Notes: generated by a model not told the origin, from the letters alone. A DNA stretch of 64,000 nt from Callipepla californica brunnescens (GCA_023055505.1 JALIRH010000023.1:7880423-7944422); one strand, 5' to 3'. Shown: positions 12,770 through 25,594, numbered from the stretch's first letter. A program made the numbers and translations.

Positions 12770-13480
12770 AGGTGCCCCATCGGCCCCACGCGTTACGCAA
12801 CACGAGTGTCCGCGCTCCGCGTACGGCGCTCATAAGCGAAAAATCCGCGTTTTTACGGAGGCTTTCGGCCAAAGAATGCACGGCTTCGGATGAGCGCTGC
12901 AGCAACGTTTACCTGCGCTGCATTCTAACGCGGGCACACAGAGGATAGGAGGAGAGGGGGTGCAGATGCACGGAGCCGGGCTCGCAGCCTCCCGCAGACG
13001 CGCTGCAGAGCCGTCCTGGAGCGAGCACCGAGCCCTGCGGGCACGCACCGGCAGCGGCAAGACACGGGCGAGCGGCGCCCGGCGGCCGCGCCAGTTGCCG
13101 GCGCAGTCACACTTGGTCCCCGCTGCCAGCCCCGCAAGGACAGGGGGGCGGGGGCGGCCCCGGCCCCGAGAGCGCCTTCCGCTGCCCGCAGGGGCAGCTC
13201 TCCCCACCCGCCCCGGAGGAAGGCGCGGCGGCGGCGGCGGCGGCGGCTGCGGCTGCTGCGGCGGCGGAGCTGCCCGCGCTCGGGGCGGCGGCGGAGGCTG
13301 CGCCGGAGGCCGGGGCTGGGGAGGCCGCGCTCCGCTCGGCTCCGCTCCGCCGCGTCTGTCGGCCGCGTGCGCTCGAGGTTTCTCATGACATCATTACCTC
13401 GCTCTCCCGCGGTCCAGGACCTCTGACCTCGCCGGGCCGGCCCGCGCCGTGGCACCGGGAGCCCTCCAGTGATGGCCCTT
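12770..13480 (+). promoter_or_regulatory. CpG-island-like cluster, probable promoter region of the miR-9-2 host transcript
   Basis: This block is very rich in G+C and CpG, including a (GCG)n-like stretch around 13225-13290. It sits 0.7-1.4 kb upstream of the mir-9-2 hairpin and directly before the candidate splice acceptor at 13495. I saw no clear TATA box in it, which fits a CpG-island promoter. Transcription toward + is inferred from the miRNA orientation. The edges are approximate because they were judged by eye. Confidence 0.5.
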
Positions 13481-13495
13481 TTCTCCTTCTTTCAG

Positions 13496-13587
13496 GCCGG
13501 GGGGGGCAGCAGCACGCCGGCCGGAACGCGCCTTCTCCTCCCCAGCCCCGGGAAAGCGAGGAGCTCCCCCCCAAAACACGCACGCAC
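13496..13587 (+). ncRNA. candidate exon of the miR-9-2 host lncRNA (LINC00461-like)
   Basis: A strong acceptor (pyrimidine tract CCCTTTTCTCCTTCTTTCAG ending at 13495) and a good donor (GTAAGA at 13588) bound a 92-nt GC-rich block, about 0.6 kb upstream of mir-9-2 and just after a dense CpG cluster. This fits an early exon of the long non-coding transcript that hosts mir-9-2 in other vertebrates. The frames I checked carry no recognisable protein. The exon is predicted from splice signals only; no transcript evidence is available to me, and the host transcript's ends cannot be read from this sequence. Confidence 0.3.
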
Positions 13588-14184
13588 GTAAGATGTTTGC
13601 CACCGAGCTGCCACCATTTGGCCAAAAGCTCTCTGCCGTGCACGAGGGATCGGGAGCCGCCGCCTCGCGTCACTTTCTGCCGACATGGGATTTTTTTATT
13701 TATTTATTTTTTTAGATTTTTAATTATTATTATTATTAGTCCTCCTTACACCGTGCTGGAAATTGCTGATGGCTTTACATCTTCACAGAGGCTAAGGAGA
13801 CTTTTGTGAGAGTGGAGCGATTTCCAGCGCACGGAGAGGCCTGCGGTGGGATGGATGCTCCTTGCTCCTATCGCGGCTGACACACCTCCATCGCTGATGT
13901 TGTTGTCTGGGGGGAAGCGGAAGGACCGAGGGCTACGCTGTTGGAAATCAGTGGCTGGAAGGAAAAGTTGGGAATAAACTTTGAAGGTGGTGGATCTCCC
14001 GTGGATGTCACTGGCTGCATACGCAGACAGACGCACAAACCAGGGCACAGCTGCGTAACGGGATGGAATTTTAAAGCAGGACTGGTGCTCCTGGAGGAGA
14101 CAGCATGGCTGTTTGCCAGGGAGAATCTGGATTCTAGCAAGGAAAAAATATTATTATTGTTATTAATAATAATAAAGCTTTGAG

Positions 14185-14271
14185 GGAAGCGAGTTGTTAT
14201 CTTTGGTTATCTAGCTGTATGAGTGTTTTGGTCTTCATAAAGCTAGATAACCGAAAGTAAAAACTCCTTCA
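14185..14271 (+). ncRNA. MIR9-2: microRNA precursor mir-9-2
   Basis: This is the 87-nt hairpin of the deeply conserved neuronal microRNA miR-9. The 5p arm, beginning with seed TCTTTGG, lies at 14200-14222. The 3p arm (miR-9*, beginning ATAAAGC) lies at 14237-14258. Both arms match the vertebrate mature sequences as I know them. The hairpin flanks (GGAAGCGAGTTG on the 5' side, AAACTCCTTC on the 3' side) and the GTGTTTTGG loop fit the mir-9-2 paralogue rather than mir-9-1 or mir-9-3; the loop differs by one base from the human form I recall. miR-9 promotes neuronal differentiation by repressing targets such as REST, TLX and HES1 (established knowledge). The gene fixes the host transcript on the + strand. 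A CpG-rich cluster and a candidate spliced exon lie 0.6-1.2 kb upstream. The paralogue assignment rests on memory of the stem flanks, but miR-9 itself is unambiguous. Confidence 0.97.
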
Positions 14272-15179
14272 AGATCATCGTACAGCGCGTGAAAATGAGA
14301 GACTGCTGCAAGAGACAGTAAAACCCGAGGCAGGTCGGGAACGCTCATTGCACCAAACGCTTTTACAGCTGGAGGTGGGAGCGGAGGGTGCTACGTGGTG
14401 TGCTGATCACGTATCCCAAAATGTGGAGTTGTCAGATGCCACGGGATGGATGGCTGCTGATGGCAAACAGTGCTTGTGTGACTGCTGGTATTGCATAAAT
14501 GGATAAACAAGGAGCCAGGACAGTAAATGCTTGATTGAGAAGACACATACGCACACACACACACCTGTATATATATATTAGAAAGCTGTTTGGAAATGCT
14601 GAGCTTCAGTTTCCAAAACGATGCATGGCAGTGAGACAGCCTCAGAAATATTCCAGCAGCTGGTGGTGGTGATGAAGGAGATGGTGGTGGTGATGGTACT
14701 GTGCAGACTGAGCAGGGAGGAAAACAACCCCAGACCTGTCTGCGTGCACCCGAAACAAAGCGGCGAGGTCTGTTCCGAACCGAGCCAAGGCGGGCTTTCA
14801 GAAAGTTTGCATTGAGGAGTAGGCCAGCTTAATAATTTATATCTAGTAAGAACGCGGTGGAGCTGCACAAAGATGATGGCCGATTTTTATTCTTCTATTC
14901 AAAACGACAGCACAGATGCTTCTCTGTTCCAAGAGGGTTTCCTTGAGGAAGCTACTGAAGCAGAAAGACATGATGGAGACGAGATCGCCTCCCCCCTTGT
15001 CAAAGTGTTAAAAAATGTTCACTGTCTTACTCCGCGCCCAGCATTGGAAATGAAAGTGACATTTACTCCCCAACCCACGTGTGCGCCTCCTCTCTTTTTG
15101 TTTAAGGATGATCAGATCTATCCGGGAAATAGCTCTGGCATCCCAACCCGAAATAATTAGGACGTATATAGACCTGACA
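14272..15179. other. sequence between mir-9-2 and the downstream CpG cluster
   Basis: Probably part of the pri-miR-9-2 transcript or an intron of its host. A 95-codon ORF at 14873-15160 has no recognisable domain and ends in low-quality sequence, so I do not call it. A short CA/TA repeat lies near 14551-14578 and a GGT-rich stretch near 14660-14700. Confidence 0.5.
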
Positions 15180-15690
15180 AAACAGAGACGGGAGGGGAGA
15201 AGCGGGGGGGGGGGGGGGGGGGGGGAGGGGAGGGGCGGGGCGGCCGAGGGTCTGTCCTGCCTAATTGATTCCGTTAACCGGCGCGCAGGAGCTGTGAACG
15301 GCTGGGCGCTGCCGTTCCCACGCTCGGGGCAAGCGGCAGCGCCGTGCCCTGGCGGCCGCTGGCGGAGGGGGGCGCGGGGGAGCGCGGAAGTTCCGCGGGG
15401 GAAGCGGAGCTCTCGGGCACATACGGGGTCAGGCCGTACGAAGCGAGCCGCTCGCTCGGACGGGAAGGCAGCGGGGCCCCGCGGGAGGGTATGGATAGGT
15501 AGCTGCGGATTGAGGATGGAACTTCTCTCCCTCCAGCCCCTAGCTCCCAAACCGCGGCGCGGCACTTGTCAGCCCGCGGGCTGCCCTCCCCCCCGCCCCG
15601 AGGCCGCTGCCGTGCTCCTGGAGCTGGGCGCGGACCGTGTTTGTGCCGCTCGGGCTCTCAGCGCACGGCCCGCACGCCTCCCATTCACCC
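15180..15690. promoter_or_regulatory. CpG-island-like cluster downstream of mir-9-2 with a G22 run
   Basis: This is a second dense CpG block, about 0.9 kb after mir-9-2. It opens with an uninterrupted run of 22 G at 15204-15225 followed by GGGGA and GGGGC units, which together could form a G-quadruplex on the + strand. Just 3' (15714-15850) is an AT-balanced stretch with ATTGTTT and TTAA-rich words that reads like conserved regulatory sequence. No ORF here looks real. It may be an alternative promoter or an enhancer. Confidence 0.4.
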
Positions 15691-17231
15691 AGTGCCCAGG
15701 GGAGGTATTTACCTAGGGCCATTGTTTACTGCCATTAACATTTACATGACAAAGTACGAAGGCTCGCTTCCTCAAAGAGCTTCAATTAAGGCAACGCGCT
15801 GTTTTCTTTGGGAAGCCCGCTGTTTGCTTAGCCATTTGGCAGAGCCAATTGACTCGGGCTTTCCCTTGCGTCCCGGCCTTCGGTGTGAATTCAGTGGGGA
15901 AAGCACCAGAGAAAAACATCCACATCGCACCGGTTCGCTGGCCACTGTCAGTCTAAGTCGTTTCGTACCCTTTCCCTGTGACGTGACTACCGCTCAATAA
16001 AAGGCGTTTAGCCATTGTCACTATTATTACCGTTACTCCTTCGCTGCTTTAGAAGCAAGATGTCCCATTCGTGCCTCCTTTTGTCCCGTGCATTTAACTT
16101 CTGATGTGGGAAAAAACAGTGAAAACGTGCTAGAGTGCTTTAATTGCCTGACGCAGCAAGCAATGTTTTACAGGAGTATTTATCTGTAAGGTGCCGTTAC
16201 CTGAAGCGGGAGGAAAAAAAATATCAAACGAGACACAGCTTTACGGTCAAGGAAGAAGAAAACAAATAAATAAATAAAGGCATAAATATCAGTCCTAGCA
16301 ATCCTTTGAAGGCTAGTTTTAGCAGTGGGAGAGAACAGATCAAGTTTATTTAGCATACCAGCGCATTGTAAAACAGTTGAAGTTGCAGGTTGCGTGAGTA
16401 TGCATGTTAACTAGCAGGGACCCGGGCTTATTCTTTGTGAAAACAGAGGAGCAGATTGCTGTGCAAGGCCAATGTTAAAAAGGCAGCTGAATTTAACACC
16501 ATCTGGAAGAAAAGATCCCTTCACGACTTTCTCACACCGTCAGACAAAACTAGTGTCTCTTGTTCTGAGCCCTTGTCTATGCTACCGCACAATACTGGGT
16601 CATTATACTTTTGCTGAGAGAAAATTTGAGAACACAATATGGGTAACCAGTGAATGACCAAGTTTCATTGTGCCCGCTTAAGTCGATTGAAATCTACGTC
16701 TAGAGCCATGAATGGCAGCATTGTTTTCCCCACCGGGGCTGTACTAAATGTCATCACAGTGTAAAGAAAAACCTGAAGTCTGCAAATAACTTACCAGATC
16801 TCAATTATAATATTTTCCCACACTAGAACTAATATCATTGCTACGACTCACAACGCACAAAATACAAAAAGAAGCGAGGAAAAATAATGAGTTCATTTAC
16901 CAGTTATTTTAGCCAGATAAACATTTTAATTTTCTTAGGAGGAAACTCGAGTTCAGCATGAGGAGCTGGCTAATCGCTTCCTGAGAAGTTCAAGTGACAA
17001 AACTGTTTCTTGCGTAATTAAGAAAGTAAACTGTGTAAACAAGCTTTACTTCTGCAACCTAGTGCAACACGCCAGCCCGGGACTGACAAAATGGTAATAA
17101 GCGCACTCCATATTACATGGGTCTAGGGAAAGACCTCCCCTTGAATATTTAGAAGAAATAAGGCTGACATTCACAAAGTGGTGGGAACGGTGTATCTTCA
17201 GGTTTCAGAGAAATATGTCTCAGAAGCTGAG
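15691..17231. other. non-coding sequence, possible conserved elements
   Basis: Balanced to AT-rich unique sequence without transposons. The parts 15714-15870 and 16600-17120 have the TTAATTA/ATTGTT-rich texture common in developmental enhancers. Conservation cannot be tested from one sequence. Confidence 0.4.
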
Positions 17232-17508
17232 ATTTGTAGGGGTTGGAAGGGACCTCTAGATATCATCTGAGTCCAACCCCCTGCCAGAGCAGCTCCCTAG
17301 CCCAGGTTGCACAGGTAGGCATCCAGGTGGGTCCTGAACGTCTCCAGAGAAGGAGACTCCACCACCTCTTTAGGCAGCCTGTTTCAGTACTCCATCACCC
17401 TGCCGTCACCTCTCAACGCGGTACAGAAGGAATGCATCCAGTTCCCTCTGTTTTCACTGCATCCCCCTCGCTTTGGTGCTGGCTTCTGTCCTAAGAGCCT
17501 GGTGCTCT
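17232..17508 (-). mobile_element. CR1 LINE 3' fragment
   Basis: The + strand reads as the complement of a CR1 3' end: GGGTTGGAAGGGACCTCTAGA near 17239, then a 'gtccaacccc' segment, a 'caggttgcacag' segment and a 'cagcctgtttcagt' segment in the usual CR1 order. It is a 5'-truncated non-coding fragment. CR1 is the dominant LINE of birds. Edges are approximate. Confidence 0.85.
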
Positions 17509-18029
17509 GCTAGGGATTCACTCAACTGGCAGAGCAGACAATGCAAAGAGGACTTAGGGACACCTTACCAGCATGGTGCCTGTGCCCTGCAGAAAAGCAC
17601 AGCACAAGGAGCACGGTGTGGCTGGGTGGAGGGACAGAAGCTGGGCCTTGCTGCCAGCCCCAGCAGGGCAGAGGACTTGTTCTCTCTCTCCCAGTGGCTC
17701 TATAAAATGGCACGCTGGTCCCAAAATTTTGTTTGGCTGTTGAAGATGTGCATTGCAGTCACGGATTGCGCAGTCCGGGATGCACACGTTGAGCATCCCT
17801 TAGCCCCCCCATTATTTTAACTCAGGAAGAAAGAAAACACCAGTCTCGCGTGACGCATCTTCTCGAGCGGCAAGTGCCTGCGACAAAAAATCAGCGCCTT
17901 ATTTTTATGGGCCCCTTCTGGACGGGATGGGAGAAAGGAGCCTGGCCACCTCTCTCGAGGCACTGCAAGACCACAACCTAACCCAGGTGACGCTGCCAGC
18001 TGGTCACGCTGGTGACACTCGGATGCCAT

Positions 18030-18300
18030 GCCCTGAGCATCCCTCCCCAACCGCAGCCCCTCCCCCACGCCCGCGCTCCAGCCAACATGGCGGCCGCGGC
18101 CGTTATCCCCGCCCCCTTTCCCCCTCCCGCGCTCTGATTGGCGTTTCCCGGGAGACCGCGGCGCCCGGCGGGGCAGGCCGGGAGCTGGAGGCGGTCCGGG
18201 GCCGTTCCCGCGCGGGGTGCCGCGCTCCCGCGGTTGGCGGTCGGGAGCGCGCATGGAGAGGCGACCGCGGGTGGGGGAGGGGGGGGGAGGGGTATTAGGG
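18030..18300 (-). promoter_or_regulatory. compact CpG-island promoter with CCAAT, GC box and YY1 motif
   Basis: Read on the - strand, the order is an NF-Y CCAATCAG box (complement of 18134-18141), a GC box (complement of CCCCGCCCCC at 18107-18116) and a YY1-type CCGCCATGTT (complement of 18084-18094). This is the usual order of a CCAAT/GC-box promoter firing leftward, with initiation near 18070-18090. The YY1 site in AACATGGCGGC orientation would also fit rightward initiation, so a bidirectional promoter is possible. An ATG within the YY1 motif on + opens only a 16-codon ORF. No gene could be assigned in either direction. Confidence 0.45.
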
Positions 18301-21300
18301 GCTGCTAATGACATCGTGCACGGGCGTTTAAACTCGTTGTAAATCCCAGACGGGATTAAGGCCGAGTCCCGCTGAGCGCGGCTAATGACACCGCGCCCCT
18401 CTAACCTCTCTCACCTTTTGACGTTTCTTGTTCCACCTGGTTTTGCCTATGGATGGCAGGCTCTCTTTGGCGTTTGGGATGCGAGGACTGTAAGCACAAG
18501 TGCAGTTCTTTCCCACTTGTCTGTCTCAGCAGCACTCGTGTTACATCAGGAAACGTAACATCAGCACTCTTTTATATAAATCACGCATTTATTGCTTCGA
18601 GCTCTTCTCTGCCTCAAAAAGTAATTGCTGTTGTGGCATCTCGCAGTTCTCTGTGGATATACATGATGCTATGGCCTGCACTAATTCCTCACTGCCTTTC
18701 CTACGTGAAGTACTTCCTTCAGAACAGCAGTAAAGCCTCCTCCTGTTCGTTTATAGTTGGCCAGTGTTGGCTGCATTACATAGGCTGAGCTGAGTACTGC
18801 TGTCAAGTAGTGAGGGGTTTTCTGAGGGACCAAGGGTCTAAAAGTACATTCCTGGGAAATAAGTGAACATTAATTTCATGTCTCCCTCTAAGTGCCCATA
18901 ATTCTCAAGTAAACTGGACTCCTATGTCAGCAGCATAGATTATCTTGTTACTTCAGCAGCATTTTCATGGATACAGTCAATGTAGTCAAACTTGTTTTTG
19001 TTTACGTGTCCACAACTGCATGTGCGCTGCCATTGCCATCAAGTGAGCTTATTATGCCCCATAGATGTGTGCTTCACCCCATGTGCCTGAGAGGGGCTTC
19101 TTGGAAGACAGGCAGTGTGACAGTTAACTGTCATGAGTTACTTTGCCATCAGTCCATCTGCACTGTCGAGTCAGACTAACTTCTATTTCTTCCACGTGCT
19201 GTTCTTCAACACTGGCAGCCAATGGACAGCTCACAGTAAATATAAACAACCAAGTAACCGTATGATGACATTATACTAACATGTTTAATATTCCTTCTGA
19301 TAGTTGAGAAAGAGAGACTGTAGGATTTTATTGTAATTTATGTTCAAATTCATTCCCGTTCTAGCAGGAATCATATTTTATCTTATAGATGAAATATTCA
19401 ACTTACTATTCTGTGTGTAAAAGTTGCCCTTTCTTAAAATAAGACTGAAAAGAGAAACAGTATTTGCATATTCATTATTTAAAAATGATTATTCAAATAC
19501 AGTTTTGCTAGCTATCTTGCACATCACTATATTATTAAGTTAATCTAATGCCCAGAGTCATTGGGCATGTTCCTGGGTGTCCTTTTGATATCTCTCCAGT
19601 CCACTGGATTTTGAAGTGTGATTATGTAAATTTTTCACTGATAAATAAATTACTATAATTGTGGTTGAAATACAACTCGAATTCTTAAGACTATTGCATC
19701 TAAATAATATATTATGCATTACTTAATTATTTATCAAGACTAATTCAAAATAACTGTAGGGCATTTATTTTTAAACAGTACTTTTTTTGCACAGGTACAA
19801 AAATTCTCCAGATGTCAGAAAGAAAGAGAGAGAAAAAAAGTTTCCTTCATGAAATATGGCATTTCTGTTTGGCTTAATAATATTGCAACAGTGATGCCAT
19901 TCTTATTGTGATCATTTACCATCGATGTGAATGTAAGTTGGTCAATTTGAATAATTTCATTTCATTGGGAGATAAAAAAGGGGATGCTTGACATGGGTGG
20001 AAGGCAGTAAGAAGAGAGTAGCATCTTTGGCTTACACTGAGAAACAGTGAGGAGTTAGCAAGGTTTGGTGGCTTTGCACTTAGCAGTGACTGTTAAAAGA
20101 TCAAGGATTGCAAAATTAAAATCTTGGGCGAATTACTTTAAGCCTCGCATTCAGTACTCATTGTGGAAAACTGCCTGGTGGTTATTAGCAGCACTTGGCT
20201 GCTTTCAGGGAGAACATTTAAGTGCACATGTCAAGGAACTTTATTTTCCTTCATGTGCAAATTCTAATTCTAGATTGCGTTCTAATCACTGCATAGGAAT
20301 TGTCATCACTGTCGGAAGTTCACAGACTTTACACAATAGTTTTTCTCTTTACTTTTCAATGCAGACCTTTATCTGGCTGCTAATGAAATACAGGAGATTG
20401 ACTGCAGAAAAACTGCAAGGGCGTATTTGCTGTGCCATATATAGTAAGCCCCATTTGGTACATTAGCATTTAGCCATTTTATTCAAATCCAGTGAGAAAA
20501 TGACTCATGTATATGATTTAATATGCATTAGTGATGTAACTTCTTCCTATAAGAAGGAAAAAATTAAAAATTGATTAGAAAACTCGATTAGTGTCACTAG
20601 ATGGCTAGGACATTATTAAGGCATATTTCAGTGTTTTGCTTACACTAGTGTTCTCATCATGGTGCCACCATTTCACGACAAAGAGCGTACAGGAGAAAAC
20701 ATTCAACTTAAAATGTCTGCTGGCACACATCGCTGGATTTGTATGTCACTAAACAATGAACGAGCATAGTCTTGAATACCAACTATTTAATTAGCACTCT
20801 TGCCAGCCATGCATAGAAAATAGCTCATTTACATGCGTCATGCTTAGTGATTATTCTCATGTAAACCTACCAATTTTTAGTTTAATGTATGTAGGATTCT
20901 CTTATGCCATCATAAGGAAATAAAAACATGTGTTATTATTTTAAACACCTTGAAATTCAGAAATATAATTAAAATGTGTAAAGTCTTTATATTTCTCTAG
21001 GAGGTATATTTTAATTATTTAATTTAACCTTAAGTGCGCCATAAAAGTCTGGGTACAACTAATAATTAAGAACATCAAAGAGCAACAGAATTCCTCTAAT
21101 AGTCCCCAGTTTAATTAAAGGCTGTTATTACAAACCTCTTGAACATACAGTTACATTTAATGACAAGTGGTGACTGGTAACTGCTGCATTCGAAAGATAC
21201 CACTCCTATTCCAAATGCTGTTGATAGGTGATTCTGAAAGATATACATTCTCCCAGTGAAATCTCCCATTCTGAGCATAAATGGAATGCATTCATGAAGT

Positions 21301-24300
21301 ATTTTGCCTAGAAATTTTTATTAGATTTGTTCATGCCTTTCAACATCTGCAAAACAAATATCACTGAAGACGAAAAAGATACGCCAGTTATGTAAATGAA
21401 AGTCAGCCATCTGAGCACACTTTGTTAATTACACAGGATGCAGACACGTTCACTCTGTGTTCACGATAAACATAGTGTGCCGTATTTAACACAAATGTTT
21501 AATTTCTTAGACTGGGTTTAAAGCACTGCGTCTTTACAAATAATACATATTCAGCTATCTGCAGGAATGTAGGCCACAGCAGTGTCCAAAACAAAAGCCA
21601 TTGTGCAAACTACTAGTTGTACGTTGAGCCCCAGTGCGTGAACTCCCAGTTGTTCAGACAGCTGTTACTCACCTACTGTGTCTCCTGAACGAGTCAGCTC
21701 CTATGCATATGAACTACTGAGACAGATTGCATCTATCATACAGAAGATTAGAATTTCTCATTAATGCCTACTATTTTGAGTTTTATGACTGTTTTTGACC
21801 TGTTCTTTGCATGTTTTTAACCTTTCAGTTTTGCTGCCTTGGGCATTTTAACTAACTTTAATTACAGAGAATGTTAAAGAACAAAGAAATTTGAATCCTT
21901 GTGTCTCATATGACGCATTCACCTAAAAATGAACAAAACAATATACATTTTAATGCTCTAATACATTCACAAATTAACATATTTTTTTTCCCCTAAAAAA
22001 TGTGTTTAATTGCGTGCATTTGTGATTTTAAGGAAGTTTATTATTTAGTTCTATGAACGCTGAGTTAATAGTCTGGAAGTACTTATTTACTAATACGTAA
22101 ATAAGCAGAACATACTAAAAAAGCAAATGAAAAAACTAATTCAGTTTACTGTGTTTGGAAAGGCTTCAAATACTTGTGAGAAAAGAGAAAGAATAGCGTT
22201 TATCAAGGCCTGCTAGCAATATAATCTGGAAATCAAAACGTGAGATTTTACATTGAAAGAAATTGGTGCCTGTGAGAAAAAAAAAAGTCTCAATGACAAA
22301 TATTATGTGGAAATGCATACTAAATTATAGGAAGAGATCTGAGAGGAAGTGGACAAAAAGTGAGTTACTAGGTTAAAACCTGATCAAAAAGTAGTAGCAT
22401 CATCAATGTCTGTTATGCTATATATTTAAAGACATCATAGTTGGGAATCCACAATTTCCAAATGATAATATTAGACCATGTAGAATACAGCATGCGGTCC
22501 AGAAAAAAACCTGTAATGAGACTGAGTGAGGAGATTAAAATTAAAAAAGGAAAACTGTTCTAAATCATAGAATATAATTTTAGGGAGTGGTTCAAGAGGA
22601 AGAAAGCTGGGGAGAACCAGTTGAGTTAACTGATAATCAAAAGCAAATGTGCATTTGGGTCAGGTAGGAGTAATCTGAGCTCCCAAAGGCATGCAGACAT
22701 CAGCTGCTCATGCTTTGTGTGCACCCAGACTTTTCTGTAACATGGTCCCAAACCTGTCCAGTCTATCTGAAAATGAAACACTGACATGATGGACAGCATA
22801 CCTAGGAGAGGTAGCTGAGAAGAAACTGAGGACAGGAGCTGGTTGTTTGAATATCTGCAAACATCCCTGATGAGGAGGTAAATCATGGAATCTCTTCAGA
22901 GGAAATAGTGGTAATGCTGTTGTTGAGCCACTTAAACCTGTGTAGAAAAAAGTCCAGAGAGAGCCCAACCTAGCTTGCAGTCTGTAAACTAGAGAGGGCT
23001 GACCAGGTCAGCTCTTAGATCCTTTTTCATCTCAAAAATTTTGTTATAATTTTGTCATTTGTTTCTGAGTGATTCTTTTGCCTAAAGTTAAATCTTTGAA
23101 TAAAATGTTTCATGCAGACAGTTCTAGACAGTTCATTTCCACGTTGGTTTTGGGAAATAAACCTGATATAAATACCTCTTGTGATAATATTTGCGGCCCG
23201 GCTGCTCTTGTAGGAGTCACAGGAATACAAACATTGGCTTGAAATATACGTTTAAAAATTGGAAATGAAAATGGTTAGTTTAATATGCATGGCCATATGC
23301 TGAAGATCTCAAAGGTATAATTGTATCAGACAGAGGCACATTCCTTCCATTTATCTGACATGGATGGATATATGCTGCCTTTGTCTTTTCTCACACTTTT
23401 GGTAGGATAGTGTCTGAGTTACTTTTTTCTATTAACAAATGAAGGAAAAATATATCATATTACATATAGTTATATTTACGTAGGGATAAATAATATATAA
23501 TATTTAAATAATACTTTGGAAAATATTTTTCTTTTCATTGGAGGCTATTAACAGAATTTTGTAAAAGCTCAGTTTTTTAGCTGATGTCGCAATGAGGCTC
23601 AGAATTGTATCCATTCTGTTGGATACAACAGTCCTAAGCCTTTGGATGCCTGCTTTTTGTACTGAGATGACTGTGCCCACAGTGGGGGCACCACAAGGTG
23701 TGTGGGAACAAGCCCAGTGCAAACTGGCTGCATGCTCGTCTGGCACTAGAGGATGGTTAAATCATTGCCAGAATGCTAAAGTGGGTCTTCAGAAGATTGC
23801 TGCTTGCAAACATAACTCCCTGTTTCAGGCAACTGTAGGAGAGGAGATGGTGCTGAAAGTGCCTGTTCTGCATGCAGGAGCACTCTCCTTAATGCAGTGA
23901 CTTAATGGTGGGATCACTTCTTCAGAAAGCTGAAATCAAAGGGGTTGGCTCCTTCCCCTGCTACATCCACATCTTCATGTCTGCTGCAAACTGGGTGAAG
24001 CTGTGTCACTGTGTGTGGAGGTGATTGAAGGCTCTGCTGGGCAGAGGACAAGGACAGCAGAGGGGTCGTGGCACACACTGGGGTCTGTGGGTTGCATCCA
24101 TGGTTTCTTACTTTGTCCTGTTTGATCTGACGACCAGAACACTGTTGCATCCACTTTCATGGTCCTAACTGGAGGCTGGTGTGGGGCTGGCATGGATGAG
24201 AAGGGGCGTGATTTTGGATATAGCCTTCTGTATGGGATCCATGCCATGACTTCCTTGACTCCTGTTCACCTTATTTCTGTCAGTGACAGAATTCAGGCTG

Positions 24301-25594
24301 TCCAGACTAGGGCACATTCTGTCTTCCTAACTTCGCTTCTTGTTAGTGATGTTAACAGAATTAGTTTGGATTGGCTACGACTTAAAATGAAATCGCAATT
24401 AAGAACAACTTTTTCTGAAATTTTTCTGTCTGTTGGTTTCCATTGTAATAAAGACAGCTTTTTTTCTGCACACATTTTAAAAAATGTATTTAAACAATCA
24501 CTGAACTAAGGCTGACAGGACTGAGAATTTGTATCTCACAACCAGCCTAGGAGGTATGGTATGTGTTGGTGGAAGATATGGCTATTGACAGATAACTGGG
24601 TGTCTATTAAGCCCATCCTACTTCTCTGATGGGTTAACTCTCAAACACCAAGAACAATTTCTGCAGTATATACTTAAAAATAAGTAACTGCAGTAATTAA
24701 GAAAATTGGAAACTCCTCAGCCAGTCAGAATGGAAAGCCCCATAGAGCTAAGACTAAACCTTTACAGCAATTGAGCATATCTGAACCATAATTGAAAACA
24801 AGAAATCAATTTTATTATACCTTCATCATGAAAACTTACTCTACTATGTATTTATGAAATTTGCTTTTCACAGATGTATTTTAAAAGTCCAGATAAAATT
24901 GTTTAAATTGTTTAATTTACTGTGAATGTGGCTAGAAAGAGGTTATTGCTGCAAACCTTGTGCTGTTCTGAAACTCTCTGCTGCTAAGCTCTGAAACTTA
25001 ATTAGTAAGTAAAGAGGTATTTAACAAAATAACACGATTTGTGGTTTTGCTACTTTATCTTCTTTCAAATCTGGTAGAAAATATATAATAAAAATTAATA
25101 TAAATAATATATTATATAATATAATAATATAATATTATATTAATAATATAAATTAATAATGAGCCCTTTACAACACTGAGGTTGTGGCACATGACTGAAG
25201 AATTAGCAGCAGTTTAATCAATATCTCACATACACACAAAAATCCATTTTCACAAAGGTGGAAAATCAACTGAAGTAAATAATGTTGATTCTACACTGAC
25301 TAGTTATTTTATGGGGAGAACTGTGGTCACTTTCAGAATTTGTCTATGTTGATTTTGATTTAAAATATTCCATAAAATGTAAAAATGTGTTGGTAGATCA
25401 AAATAGAAGATTCTGAAATATTTCAGTCTGTAGATCTAGATATAAAAGGCAGGATTAAATTAAGATCTGCTTTCCGATACTTTTATGCAAAGGCATTCCA
25501 AATATAAGTAGATAGTGATAGGATATGGGGGAGTGGCTTCAAACAAAAAGGAGAGATATTTAGATTAGATTTTTGGAAGAAATTCTTATCTTAG
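18301..25594. other. AT-rich gene-poor sequence with possible conserved non-coding elements
   Basis: From 18.4 to about 22.5 kb I see almost no transposon sequence, unusual against the rest of the window, and many TTAAT/TAATTA words (for example 20940-21200 and 21480-21620). This suggests selected regulatory DNA in a lncRNA intron or gene desert. From 22.5 to 25.6 kb the sequence is plain AT-rich with the TAATAT block. No gene recognised. Confidence 0.45.
25079..25166 (+). repeat. AT-only low-complexity stretch rich in TAATAT palindromes
   Basis: Nearly every base is A or T, with repeated ATATTATATAATAT words in both orientations. The stretch could extrude as cruciforms. No other function is visible. 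Confidence 0.85.

Noticed and set aside
14873..15160. 95-codon ORF starting MMADFYSS downstream of mir-9-2
   Set aside because: No recognisable domain and no splice or conservation evidence; it could be a lncRNA micropeptide but I cannot support that.
22560..23050. Possible CR1 or other LINE fragment
   Set aside because: Only short, weak resemblances to CR1 3' sequence; not enough to call.
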